This document shows, one piece after another, positions 16,857 to 25,488 of a stretch of 58,310 bases of DNA. The DNA is from Verrucomicrobiales bacterium (lineage in GTDB: Bacteria > Verrucomicrobiota > Verrucomicrobiia > Verrucomicrobiales > DEV007). The notes below the pieces were generated by a model, which worked only from the letters and a program-made list of their open reading frames with translations, was not told the origin of the DNA and did no database searches. A program made the translations under genes and the position numbers. The stretch's first letter is position 1. Each line of letters opens with the position of its first letter. Where the stretch lies: positions 1 through 58,310 of the forward strand of contig JANQVJ010000071.1 in the NCBI GenBank assembly GCA_030730365.1, read 5' to 3'.

Positions 16857-18467
16857 TCACTCCTTCACTTCCTTCCGGCGCACCTTCTCCCGCCATTCCG
16901 CCGACCGGGGTGAAATATCCGTCTCATCACCATACTCTACCCGCAACGCTTCGAGACGCTCCTTCAACTTCGCCACTTCGGCGGCGTAGACAGGATTGTC
17001 ATACTGGCTGCGCTGCTCCTGCGGATCGGCCTCCAAGTCATAGAATTCCCATTCATCGAACTGATAAAAGTGCATCAGCTTGAACCGATCCGTGCGCACC
17101 CCGCGATGCCGCGCGACCATATGGACACTGGGGTATTCGAAATAGTGGTAGTAAATCGCATCACGCCATTTTTCGGGCTTCTCCCCCTTCAGCAGCGGCA
17201 CGAGTGAGCGCCCCTGGAGGTCAGAGGGGATCTCCACCCCGGCGACATCGAGAAAGGTCGAGGCGTAGTCGAGATTCTGCACCAGGTCGTAGTTGCGCGA
17301 CCCGGGCGCCGTCACCCCGGGCCACTTTACGATGAGCGGCATTTCAAATGAGGGCTCATACATCCAGCGCTTGTCATACCAGCCACGATCACCCAGATAG
17401 AAGCCCTGGTCCGAGGAATAAATCACGATCGTGTTCTCTGCGAGACCTAGTTCCTCAAGGGTCTTCATCATCGTCGCGACACTCTCGTCGACGCCCTTGA
17501 CACAGGCGAGGTAGTTCCGCATGTAACGCTGGTGTTTCCATCGCACGAGGGCCTCGCCATAGAGATTGGCCTCGTGGAATTCCTTGTCGAGCGGCTCGAA
17601 ATGCGCCCGCCATGCCGCCATCTGCTCGGGTGACATGCGCTTCATGTTGGCCCAGGCGGATCGGTCCTGAGTCTCCTGCGAAGCGGGCAAAGCGAACTCG
17701 GCGGTGAGGTCGACAAAGAGATCGTAGTTCGGGTCCATGTGCCGGTCGATCTCGAGCTCCTGATTCCGCGAGGGTGAGGCCTGACCTTCGTGATTCGTGA
17801 AAAGGGTCGGAGGCTCGGGAATGAGGACGTCATCGTAGGCGTCGAGATGGCGCAGGGCGGGCATCCAGTTGCGGTGGGGTGCCTTGTGCTGAACGCGCAG
17901 CATGAACGGCTTCTCAGGATCTCGTTTTTCTCTGAGCCACTCTACCGCCATGTCGGTGACGAGGTCGGTGCAGTAGCCCTCTTTTCTGACCTTCCCTTCG
18001 GCCGTCAGAAAATCGGGATTGTAATAGAGCCCCTGGCCCGGCAGGACGACCCAGTCGTCATACCCCTGCGGTTTACCTTCCATGTGATACTTGCCGTAGA
18101 GCACCGTCTGGTAGCCCGAGGCCTGGAGCAGCTTCGGGAAAGTCTGCTGATCCCAGTTGAACTTGTCGCCATTCTGCCGGAATCCGTTGAGGTGGCTGTG
18201 CTTGCCCGTTTCGATGACCGCCCGCACCGGACCGCAGATCGAGTTCGTGCAGTAGCTGCGCTCGAAGACCATGCCCTGCGCCGCAAGCTTATCGATATTC
18301 GGCGTGGGATTGACCGACTTCAACCAGCGGTTGTAGGCCCCGATCGCATTCGGCGAATGGTCGTCGGAAAAGATGAATACAATGTTCGGCCTTTTGTCCG
18401 CCGCCGCATTCGAAGGCAGGGAGGCGACAAAGGCGACTGCGAGGAGCGTGAGGGAGGGGATTCTCAT
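16857..18467 (-). CDS. Secreted sulfatase (arylsulfatase family)
   Basis: This enzyme is predicted to hydrolyse a sulfate ester, probably of a polysaccharide, outside the cytoplasm. The 536-aa protein has a signal peptide (about residues 1-22), the metal-binding start PNIVFIFSDDHSPNAIGAY, and the formylglycine site NSICGPVRAVIETGK, whose core is CxPxR with Val in place of the usual Ser or Ala at the fourth position. GKYHMEG and VIYSSDQGFYLGDRGWYDKR supply further catalytic and metal residues. The ATG at 18467 begins the signal peptide; the longer frame would start at TTG. The substrate cannot be read from sequence. Confidence 0.93.
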   Translation of the reverse strand: MRIPSLTLLAVAFVASLPSNAAADKRPNIVFIFSDDHSPNAIGAYNRWLKSVNPTPNIDKLAAQGMVFERSYCTNSICGPVRAVIETGKHSHLNGFRQNGDKFNWDQQTFPKLLQASGYQTVLYGKYHMEGKPQGYDDWVVLPGQGLYYNPDFLTAEGKVRKEGYCTDLVTDMAVEWLREKRDPEKPFMLRVQHKAPHRNWMPALRHLDAYDDVLIPEPPTLFTNHEGQASPSRNQELEIDRHMDPNYDLFVDLTAEFALPASQETQDRSAWANMKRMSPEQMAAWRAHFEPLDKEFHEANLYGEALVRWKHQRYMRNYLACVKGVDESVATMMKTLEELGLAENTIVIYSSDQGFYLGDRGWYDKRWMYEPSFEMPLIVKWPGVTAPGSRNYDLVQNLDYASTFLDVAGVEIPSDLQGRSLVPLLKGEKPEKWRDAIYYHYFEYPSVHMVARHRGVRTDRFKLMHFYQFDEWEFYDLEADPQEQRSQYDNPVYAAEVAKLKERLEALRVEYGDETDISPRSAEWREKVRRKEVKE

Positions 18468-18741
18468 AAGGAAGAGCTCTATGAATGAGGAACGGGCGGT
18501 GGGCAAGTTTTTTTAGGGAGCCGACGGCTTTGTGCTTTGTTGTGCCGCCGGGTTGGGCGGGGTGATACTCACCTTCGGCCCCAAGGGGCTAGGTGCAGCA
18601 CGTCATGGACCACGACGATGCCTCGTCGCCATTGCTTAACGGTCCAGGAGTTGGTGAGTGGTCGGATCCTACCCCATTGATTCGGCACCAAACGCGAAGA
18701 CACTCTTGCAGCGGCGGCGGGGTTCTGGCATCTTGGGGCAA

Positions 18742-21700
18742 ATGTCCCGCACCCTCCTGGCTTTTTTCTTCGCAGTCGTCGCCGGTCCGCTCTCCGCCGA
18801 TAATTTTGTGGTCGATCCGGGCATCACGGTGACCCCGGCGATGGCGCCCGGACTGGTGAAGTATCCGGTCATGGCCACACTGGACGATCGCGGGCGGCTT
18901 TTTGTGGCGGAAAATGCGGGAGCGAATCTGGATAAAGAGGGACTTCTCCGCGACCGACCGGGCTCGATCCGGATGCTCGAGGACACAAATGGCGACGGCG
19001 TCTTTGACAAGGCCACGCTCTTTGCGGACAAGCTTACTTTCCCCCAGGGCGCTCTCTGGGTCTACGATTCGCTCTACGTGATGTCGCCTCCAAGTCTCTG
19101 GCGCTTCGCCGACGAGGATGGGGACGGCCGCGCCGAGGTGCAGGAGGAACTCGCCACGGGCTTTGACTTCACCGGCAACGCCGCTGATGTGCACGGGCCG
19201 TTCCTGCATCCGAACGGACGCCTCCACTGGGCGCACGGGCGCAAGGGTTTTGCCATTCCCGACAATGACACGGGTCAGATCATGGAGACAGGCAAGGGGG
19301 CAAGGATCTGGTCTGCGCAACTCAGCGGCGGCGAAGTCGAGTCTTTCGCCGGCGGCGGGATGGATAATCCGGTCGAGATCGATTTCACGGACGAGGGCGA
19401 GATCATCGGAACGGTGAATCTTTTCTACGGTCGTCCCCGCGGCGACACGCTCACGCACTGGGTCTATGGCGGTGCCTACCCTCGCTACGATCAGGGGCTC
19501 GTCCTTGAAGAGTTCCGCAAAACGGGTGAGTTACTCGGACCGATCCACGACTTCGGGCATGTCGCGGTCTCGGGGATGGCGCGCTACCGCAGTGGTGCGC
19601 TCCATCCGGACTGGACGGATGGCTGGCTCGTGACCCACTTCAACACCGGCGAAGTCACCCTGACAAAGACAAGTCCGCAGGGAGCGACCTACGCGGCGAC
19701 GGAAACACGCACTATTTTCAAAGCCCTCAAGCCCGACACTCATCTCACGGATCTGCTCGAGGACAGGAATGGCGATCTGCTGGTGATCGACACAGGCGGC
19801 TGGTTCCGCAACGGGTGTCCGACCTCACAGATTGCGAAGCCCGATATCGCGGGCAGTATCTACCGTCTTTCGAAGACGGACGCCGGACCCTACACTGCAC
19901 CCGTTTATCCCGATTGGCCGCGGCTCACCGCCGAGCAGGTCTCGGGCTATCTGGGGGCGGAGCAGGACTGGCTGCGCGACCGCGCCATCACCGAGCTGGC
20001 GGTGCGCGGTGCCCCCGCTCTGCCCGAGCTGGAAAGACTGCTGACTTCGGATACTTCGTCCACGACCGAGCGGACCAACGCGGTCTGGACGCTCGCGCGG
20101 ATGAAGTTTTCGGAATCGACCGATCTAATCTACGACGCCCTCACCGACCTCGATCCCGCCGTGCGCCACGCCGCCTGCAATGCCCTCAGCGTGACGCGGA
20201 GCTGGCAAATGGTCGCGGCAAATCAGCCGGCCGAGCGCGAGATCGAGCTCGAACGCAACCGCAGCATCACGGGTGCCCTCGCGGCGATCATACGGGCCGA
20301 CGATGCCCCAGTCGCCCGCGCCGCCGCCGTCGCGCTCGGACGCATGGGAGAGCGCCGCGCGATCGGTGCTCTCACCGGCAGGCTCGGCCGGGTAGGCGAG
20401 GACCGCTTTCTCGAGCATTCGCTGATTTACGCCCTGATCGAGATTGACGATTTCGAGACGACACGCGAGGGCCTGAACTCGACCGATCCGCAGACGCTCA
20501 GCGGCACTCTGCGCGCTCTCGACGAGATGGCCTCGTCGAAGCTTGAGGCGCTCAGTGTCCTGCCCTTCCTCGAATCCGAAGACGCTGCCCTGCGCGCGAC
20601 GGCCCTCGCCGTGGCTAAGAGGCACCACGAATGGGATGCAGCACTCGCCAATGCCTTTTTCAACTGGCCCGACGAACTCAGCCCGGTCCAGCGCGGCATC
20701 CTCGAAGCGCTTGTCCCGCGTTTCTCGGACGCCCCTCCGATGCTTGACTATCTGACGAATCTGATGGGTGCTGAGAGTCCCGCGAGAGTTCGTCTCGGGC
20801 TCGATCTCATCGCCCTGTCCCCAGGCATTCCGTATCGGGAGGAATGGGCGCCCGTTTTGGAAGCTGCTCTCGCCGGCGAAGACGCCGAACTCCGCGCCGC
20901 CGGTGTCGCCGCGCTCGGGGCAACAAAGTCGGATCGATTTGCCGCGGCGCTAGAGGCGCTCTGCAATGACGGGCAACTCGATCCCGCTCTGCGCTTCGAC
21001 GCCGCGAGAGCTCTCATCGTTCCACAGAGCCCCGTCGCCCCCGCCGCCTTTGCCCTTTGCGAAGCCACCCTCGCGCCCGGAAACTCGAGCCTCTACCGCT
21101 CGCAGGCGGTGGCGCTCCTGACCGGTGCGACCCTCGGCGCGGCCGAGCGGGACAGCCTCGCGGCGCTGCTACCCGGTTTCGGCCCGGTCGAGTGGGGCTC
21201 GTTCCCCGATCTTTTCCGCAAGATTGATTCGGCAGAGCAGGCCGCGACCATCGTTGAAGCCCTCGTCGCCTCGCCCGCTCTCGCAAGTCTGGAGGCCGAA
21301 CCGCTCAAGTCCCTCTTCGCCGCCTTCCCTGAGGCCACCACCACTCTCAACGCCGGACTCGCCTCAGTGGAGCAAGAAAAAGCCCAACGCAGCACAACAA
21401 TCGAGTCCCTCGTGGCCTCGATGCCGTCTGCCGACGCAGCGGAAGGCGCAAAAGTCTTCGCCTCGGGCAAGGGTGCCTGCCTCGTCTGCCACCGCGTCGA
21501 TGAACTGGGCGGCCGCATCGGTCCCGATCTCAGTATGATAGGTCGCATCCGCAACGCCCGAGATCTTTACGAATCCATCCTCTACCCGAGCGAGTCGATT
21601 GCGCGTGACTTCGAGACCTTTGAAGTCAGCGTGAAGTCGAAAGACATGCCGGTTCAGGTCGGCCTGATCGACGCCCAGACCACGGCGGGACTTGAGTTAA

Positions 21701-21852
21701 TCGGACTGAGCGGGCAAAAGCAGATCATCCCGCACGACCAAGTCGCCGCGATCAAACGATTGCCCGTTTCCCTGATGCCGATGGGCCTGGACCAGACCCT
21801 CTCGCCGGAGGACCTGCGGGACCTCGTCGCCTACCTGCTGGAGCGGAAATAA
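18742..21852 (+). CDS. PVC-type heme-binding protein: beta-propeller, HEAT repeats, cytochrome c
   Basis: The 1036-aa protein has a signal peptide (about residues 1-19) and three parts. The first, to about residue 390, is a beta-propeller of the putative membrane-bound dehydrogenase type, with Asp-rich turns such as DTNGDGVFD and DEDGDGRAE. The middle, about 400-880, is a run of Ala/Leu-rich helical pairs of the HEAT type. The last about 130 residues form a cytochrome c domain with CLVCH near residue 913 and a distal GPDLS motif. Such proteins are greatly expanded in Planctomycetes and Verrucomicrobia and are thought to oxidise sugars or related substrates in the periplasm. The ATG at 18742 begins the signal peptide; upstream in-frame sequence is not conserved-looking. 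Confidence 0.9.
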   Translation: MSRTLLAFFFAVVAGPLSADNFVVDPGITVTPAMAPGLVKYPVMATLDDRGRLFVAENAGANLDKEGLLRDRPGSIRMLEDTNGDGVFDKATLFADKLTFPQGALWVYDSLYVMSPPSLWRFADEDGDGRAEVQEELATGFDFTGNAADVHGPFLHPNGRLHWAHGRKGFAIPDNDTGQIMETGKGARIWSAQLSGGEVESFAGGGMDNPVEIDFTDEGEIIGTVNLFYGRPRGDTLTHWVYGGAYPRYDQGLVLEEFRKTGELLGPIHDFGHVAVSGMARYRSGALHPDWTDGWLVTHFNTGEVTLTKTSPQGATYAATETRTIFKALKPDTHLTDLLEDRNGDLLVIDTGGWFRNGCPTSQIAKPDIAGSIYRLSKTDAGPYTAPVYPDWPRLTAEQVSGYLGAEQDWLRDRAITELAVRGAPALPELERLLTSDTSSTTERTNAVWTLARMKFSESTDLIYDALTDLDPAVRHAACNALSVTRSWQMVAANQPAEREIELERNRSITGALAAIIRADDAPVARAAAVALGRMGERRAIGALTGRLGRVGEDRFLEHSLIYALIEIDDFETTREGLNSTDPQTLSGTLRALDEMASSKLEALSVLPFLESEDAALRATALAVAKRHHEWDAALANAFFNWPDELSPVQRGILEALVPRFSDAPPMLDYLTNLMGAESPARVRLGLDLIALSPGIPYREEWAPVLEAALAGEDAELRAAGVAALGATKSDRFAAALEALCNDGQLDPALRFDAARALIVPQSPVAPAAFALCEATLAPGNSSLYRSQAVALLTGATLGAAERDSLAALLPGFGPVEWGSFPDLFRKIDSAEQAATIVEALVASPALASLEAEPLKSLFAAFPEATTTLNAGLASVEQEKAQRSTTIESLVASMPSADAAEGAKVFASGKGACLVCHRVDELGGRIGPDLSMIGRIRNARDLYESILYPSESIARDFETFEVSVKSKDMPVQVGLIDAQTTAGLELIGLSGQKQIIPHDQVAAIKRLPVSLMPMGLDQTLSPEDLRDLVAYLLERK

Positions 21853-21856
21853 AAGA

Positions 21857-22753
21857 TCACTCCTTAGGACTCGTCCCCACCGCGTCGCGGAAGCGATTAA
21901 CAATGCGGATCTCGACGTCGTCTTCATTGTCCCAGCTCACGCTGGAAAGGGCGGCAGGGCTACTCTGGTATTCGCCGAGCAGCTTCCCGCCCTTGGTGAT
22001 GCGGATCCAAATGCCCTTGATGGAATCTTTGGCAAACTCGCGCTCCCCCCGGGTCGGTGCATATTCGTAGGTATTGAGTTCCACCGCAGGTGTGTCGAAC
22101 TCGATCGTGTCGTTAAAGACCATTTCGGGCAGGTCGATGGTCTGGCCGTCCTGCTGATTGGTCCCCTTTCCGGGCCCGACGGCGGTGCGGGCGAACTCAA
22201 TCTGATCGTTAAAAATGATGCGATATTCGAGCTGAGCCCCGGCAAGCTCGTTCCTCGTGAGGTTCGCCACACTGACCCGGTAGGACCATTTTGAGGTCTT
22301 TAACTCACGACTCGCTGTTTCGAAAACACTGGTATCGACGAGATTTTTCTGCGCCGAGATCGAGAGTGAGTAATCGACCGCCTCGACATCGCGATCCATC
22401 CACTGACGGAGTTGCGCCCCAGTATATTCGTCAAAGGTGGAAAGGGGAACGATAAATTCGCGACTGTCATCGGCACGGCGAATCTTCACGGAATCACCGT
22501 GCGCCGAGAGGAGATGGGCCTGGATCTCCTGCCCCTGGACGCTGCGGAGAGTCACCGAACCGTCCGGAGCCGAAGGCGCATTCATGAACTGCCGGTCCAC
22601 CGCCGCGACTTTGCGGACGGGTTCCTTTTTCTCGACCTCTTTTTTTTCCTCCGCGACAGCAGTTCCGGTAAATCCGACGAGGGTGAGCGCGGCGAGAGCT
22701 AGACCGGTGCAGAGCGAGACAAGGGAATGAACGGGATTCGGTTTCCTTTTCAT
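21857..22753 (-). CDS. Secreted SHD1-like domain protein
   Basis: The 298-aa protein has a signal peptide or anchor (about residues 9-35) and a charged linker rich in Lys/Glu. Next comes a stretch of about residues 60-115 resembling an SLA1 homology domain 1 (GQEIQAHLLSAHGDSVKIRR, then a terminal helix beginning TFDEYTGAQL). A beta-rich C-terminal region that looks like a fibronectin-like or transglutaminase-free beta sandwich completes it. SHD1-like domains are common in exported Verrucomicrobia and Planctomycetes proteins of unknown role. It converges with the heme protein gene, four bases apart. The ATG at 22753 was chosen to start the signal sequence. Confidence 0.75.
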   Translation of the reverse strand: MKRKPNPVHSLVSLCTGLALAALTLVGFTGTAVAEEKKEVEKKEPVRKVAAVDRQFMNAPSAPDGSVTLRSVQGQEIQAHLLSAHGDSVKIRRADDSREFIVPLSTFDEYTGAQLRQWMDRDVEAVDYSLSISAQKNLVDTSVFETASRELKTSKWSYRVSVANLTRNELAGAQLEYRIIFNDQIEFARTAVGPGKGTNQQDGQTIDLPEMVFNDTIEFDTPAVELNTYEYAPTRGEREFAKDSIKGIWIRITKGGKLLGEYQSSPAALSSVSWDNEDDVEIRIVNRFRDAVGTSPKE

Positions 22754-22994
22754 GAGTAAAGGTCCGGCCAAAAGAGCCCCCTCACAATGGCGTTAAGACG
22801 CATCACTTGATTGCGGTTATAGTTTTTCCAATAAATAGAAATTCACCTTTTCCGAGGGACCTCTTTGGTCCTGAAAAATCTCCGCAATTTTGGATGGCAA
22901 AATCCGTCGTCGCCCTGAGTTTGTCCGAATCCACCCGTCGCCAGCGGTGCTCTTACCTGTCAGCCCCGGTTGATCCCCATTAATCGCCCTCCCC

Positions 22995-24629
22995 GTGACC
23001 ACTGCCCCCAAAACCGTCGCCCCCGAAATCGCCCGCCAGATCGACCGGCGCCGCACTTTTGCGATCATTTCCCACCCCGATGCGGGCAAGACGACCCTGA
23101 CGGAAAAACTCCTCCTCTACGGCGGTGCGATCCACCTCGCGGGGAGCGTCACGGCGCGGAAGAACCAGAACTCGACCGCGAGCGACTGGATGGCGATGGA
23201 AAAAGAGCGCGGCATCTCGGTCTCGTCGACGGTCCTGCAGTTCGACTACGAAGGCTACTGTGTGAACCTGCTCGACACCCCAGGTCACCACGACTTTTCC
23301 GAAGACACCTACCGCGTCCTCTCGGCGGTGGACTCGGCCGTGATGGTGATCGACGCCGGTAAGGGGATCGAGGCCCAGACGTTGAAACTTTTCGAGGTCT
23401 GTCGAAAGCGGGGAGTGCCGATCTTTGTCTTCATCAACAAGCTCGACCGCCCCTCGCGCCCGCCGCTGGAGCTAATCGACGAGCTGGAAAACGTTCTCGG
23501 GCTTCCTCCGGTCCCGATCAACTGGCCGCTCGGCGACGGCCCCCGCTTCCGCGGCATCTTCAATCGCGAGACGAACGAGGTGAACCTCTTCGAACGCACG
23601 CCCCACGGTTCTTTCAAAGCCCCGCTCTCGGTCGGCGGGATCGATGACGAACTCGTCAAAGCCGCCCTCGACAGTGAGATCTACGAGCGGGCCAAGCAGG
23701 AACTCGAGCTCCTCGACGGCGTCACCGAAGCGCTCGACATCGAAAAGACCCTCGCCGGCGGGCAGATGCCGATCTTTTTCGGCAGTGCCATGAACAACTT
23801 CGGGGTGCAGCTGATGCTCGAGCGATTCCTCCAGCTCGCCCCCGGCCCAGCTCCGCGGCGCTCGGCCGATGGTCCGATCGATCCGCACCGCGACAGCTTC
23901 TCGGGATTTGTCTTCAAGATCCAGGCGAACATGAACCCGCGGCATCGTGACCGCGCCGTCTTCATCCGCATCGTCTCGGGGATCTTCGAACGCGACATGC
24001 AGGTCATCGACATCAAGTCGGGCCGCAAAGTCCGTCTCGGCAATGCCCAGAAGCTCTTCGGGCAGGATCGCGAAACCCTCGACGAAGCCTACGCCGGCGA
24101 CATTCTCGCCCTCGTCGGGAACTACGAATTTCTCATCGGCGACACCCTCACGAGCGAGCAGGGCATTGTCTACAACGAGATGCCGCGCTTCAAGCCCGAG
24201 TGTTTTTCCTACCTCTTCAACAGCGACACCGCGAACATCAAACGCTACCGCACCGGCATGGAGCAGCTCCTCAAAGAGGGCGTCGCCCAGGCCTACGACG
24301 TCCACGGCAGCGCCCAGCGTGTCCCTCTCCTCGGCGCGGTCGGCCCGCTCCAGTTCGAGGTCATGAAGGCGCGGCTCGAGGGCGAATACAACGTCACTTG
24401 CCGTCTCGAGGGATCTCCCTGGAGCGTCGCCCAGTGGGTCCGCGAAAAGGATCCCACCCCCGGCACGAACAACCGCGACGCGCCCCGCGTGCAGTTGCCC
24501 TCGGGCAGCTCCCTCGCGATGGATCAGGATGAAAACTGGCTCGTCCTTCTCCCCGCCGCCTATCTCATCAGCATCCTGCACGACCGAAACAGCGGCTTCG
24601 AGTTCAGCGCGAGCCCCTTCGACCGGTGA
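22995..24629 (+). CDS. prfC: Peptide chain release factor 3
   Basis: RF3 is a GTPase that removes RF1 and RF2 from the ribosome after termination. The 544-aa protein starts at a GTG and shows the G1 motif HPDAGKTT (residues 27-34), switch I region RGISVSST (about 72-79), G3 DTPGHHDF (about 98) and G4 NKLD (about 152), followed by domains II and III typical of RF3, including the sequence GAVGPLQFEVMKARLEGEY. Length is close to the usual 525-530 residues. mtfA starts three bases after its stop, so the two are likely co-transcribed. Confidence 0.96.
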   Translation: MTTAPKTVAPEIARQIDRRRTFAIISHPDAGKTTLTEKLLLYGGAIHLAGSVTARKNQNSTASDWMAMEKERGISVSSTVLQFDYEGYCVNLLDTPGHHDFSEDTYRVLSAVDSAVMVIDAGKGIEAQTLKLFEVCRKRGVPIFVFINKLDRPSRPPLELIDELENVLGLPPVPINWPLGDGPRFRGIFNRETNEVNLFERTPHGSFKAPLSVGGIDDELVKAALDSEIYERAKQELELLDGVTEALDIEKTLAGGQMPIFFGSAMNNFGVQLMLERFLQLAPGPAPRRSADGPIDPHRDSFSGFVFKIQANMNPRHRDRAVFIRIVSGIFERDMQVIDIKSGRKVRLGNAQKLFGQDRETLDEAYAGDILALVGNYEFLIGDTLTSEQGIVYNEMPRFKPECFSYLFNSDTANIKRYRTGMEQLLKEGVAQAYDVHGSAQRVPLLGAVGPLQFEVMKARLEGEYNVTCRLEGSPWSVAQWVREKDPTPGTNNRDAPRVQLPSGSSLAMDQDENWLVLLPAAYLISILHDRNSGFEFSASPFDR

Positions 24630-24632
24630 GGA

Positions 24633-25484
24633 ATGACCGCTCCCGGCTGGATCGTTGCACTTGAGATCGGCGCCATCGTCGTTCTCATCGCCGCGATCGG
24701 GATACTGCTGGTGAGGCACTCACGTCGGCAAAGGGTGCGCCGCGAACGTCTCGCCCGGCCCTTCAGCGAGGAGGAAAAAGGCATCCTCGACCGCGATTTC
24801 CCGCGATGGCGCGACATCCCCGCCGAACTTCTGCCGCGCTTCGCGGGGGACACGCGCGTCCTCATGGAGGAGAAAAATTTTGAACCGTGCGGCTCACTCA
24901 CCGCCGTCAGTGACGAGATGCGACTCATCATCTCGGCCCAGGCTGCGCTCACGATATTCGGAAAAAAAGATCATCGTTATTTTCCCCGGCTGAGGTCCAT
25001 CCTCGTCTACCCCGGTGCCTTTCGCGACCACGGTCGACGACACTTTGACATCCCCGAAGCCGAGGATCGCGGCCTCCTCTACGGCGAATCGTGGGAGACC
25101 GGGTCTGTTATTCTCTCGTGGGACAATGTTGTCGCGGGTGGCCGCAAGGCCGATGACGGGATGAATGTCGTGATCCACGAATTCGCCCACCAGCTCGACC
25201 AATACAACGGCATCGCCGACGGAATCCCCCAGCTCCCCGATCGTGCCGCCTACGCCCGCTGGGGTGCAGTGATGGGCTCCGAATACGACGCCCTCGTCGC
25301 AGCGAGCGATGACCGGTCGGCGCCCGAACCTTTTCTCGATCCCTACGGAGCGACGCACCCGGCCGAATTTTTTGCGGTCGCTTCGGAAACCTTTTTCGAG
25401 GAGCCGCGAGACCTCGTCGAGGAACATCCCGAGCTCTACGAAGAGCTCACGAAGTTTTACGGTCTCGATCCGGCCTCGTGGTGA
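24633..25484 (+). CDS. mtfA: MtfA-like zinc peptidase (family M90)
   Basis: The 283-aa protein has an N-terminal membrane helix (about residues 7-27) and a domain of the MtfA family, named after the Mlc titration factor of E. coli, an aminopeptidase-like zinc enzyme. The HExxH site is visible as VIHEFAHQLDQYNG near residue 182, and a downstream Glu in HPAEFFAVASETFFE supplies the likely third ligand. Unlike E. coli MtfA, which is soluble, this copy has a membrane anchor. The gene is tightly linked to prfC. Confidence 0.9.
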   Translation: MTAPGWIVALEIGAIVVLIAAIGILLVRHSRRQRVRRERLARPFSEEEKGILDRDFPRWRDIPAELLPRFAGDTRVLMEEKNFEPCGSLTAVSDEMRLIISAQAALTIFGKKDHRYFPRLRSILVYPGAFRDHGRRHFDIPEAEDRGLLYGESWETGSVILSWDNVVAGGRKADDGMNVVIHEFAHQLDQYNGIADGIPQLPDRAAYARWGAVMGSEYDALVAASDDRSAPEPFLDPYGATHPAEFFAVASETFFEEPRDLVEEHPELYEELTKFYGLDPASW

Positions 25485-25488
25485 AAAA

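Noticed and set aside
22824-22836. Thirteen-base identity TTTTCCAATAAAT shared with 40996-41008
   Set aside because: Exact matches of this length are expected by chance in a window of this size, and the two sites have different relations to their genes.
23472-24719. Open frame of 415 codons opposite prfC on the minus strand
   Set aside because: prfC is unmistakable on the other strand; the mirror frame is a charged low-complexity reading.
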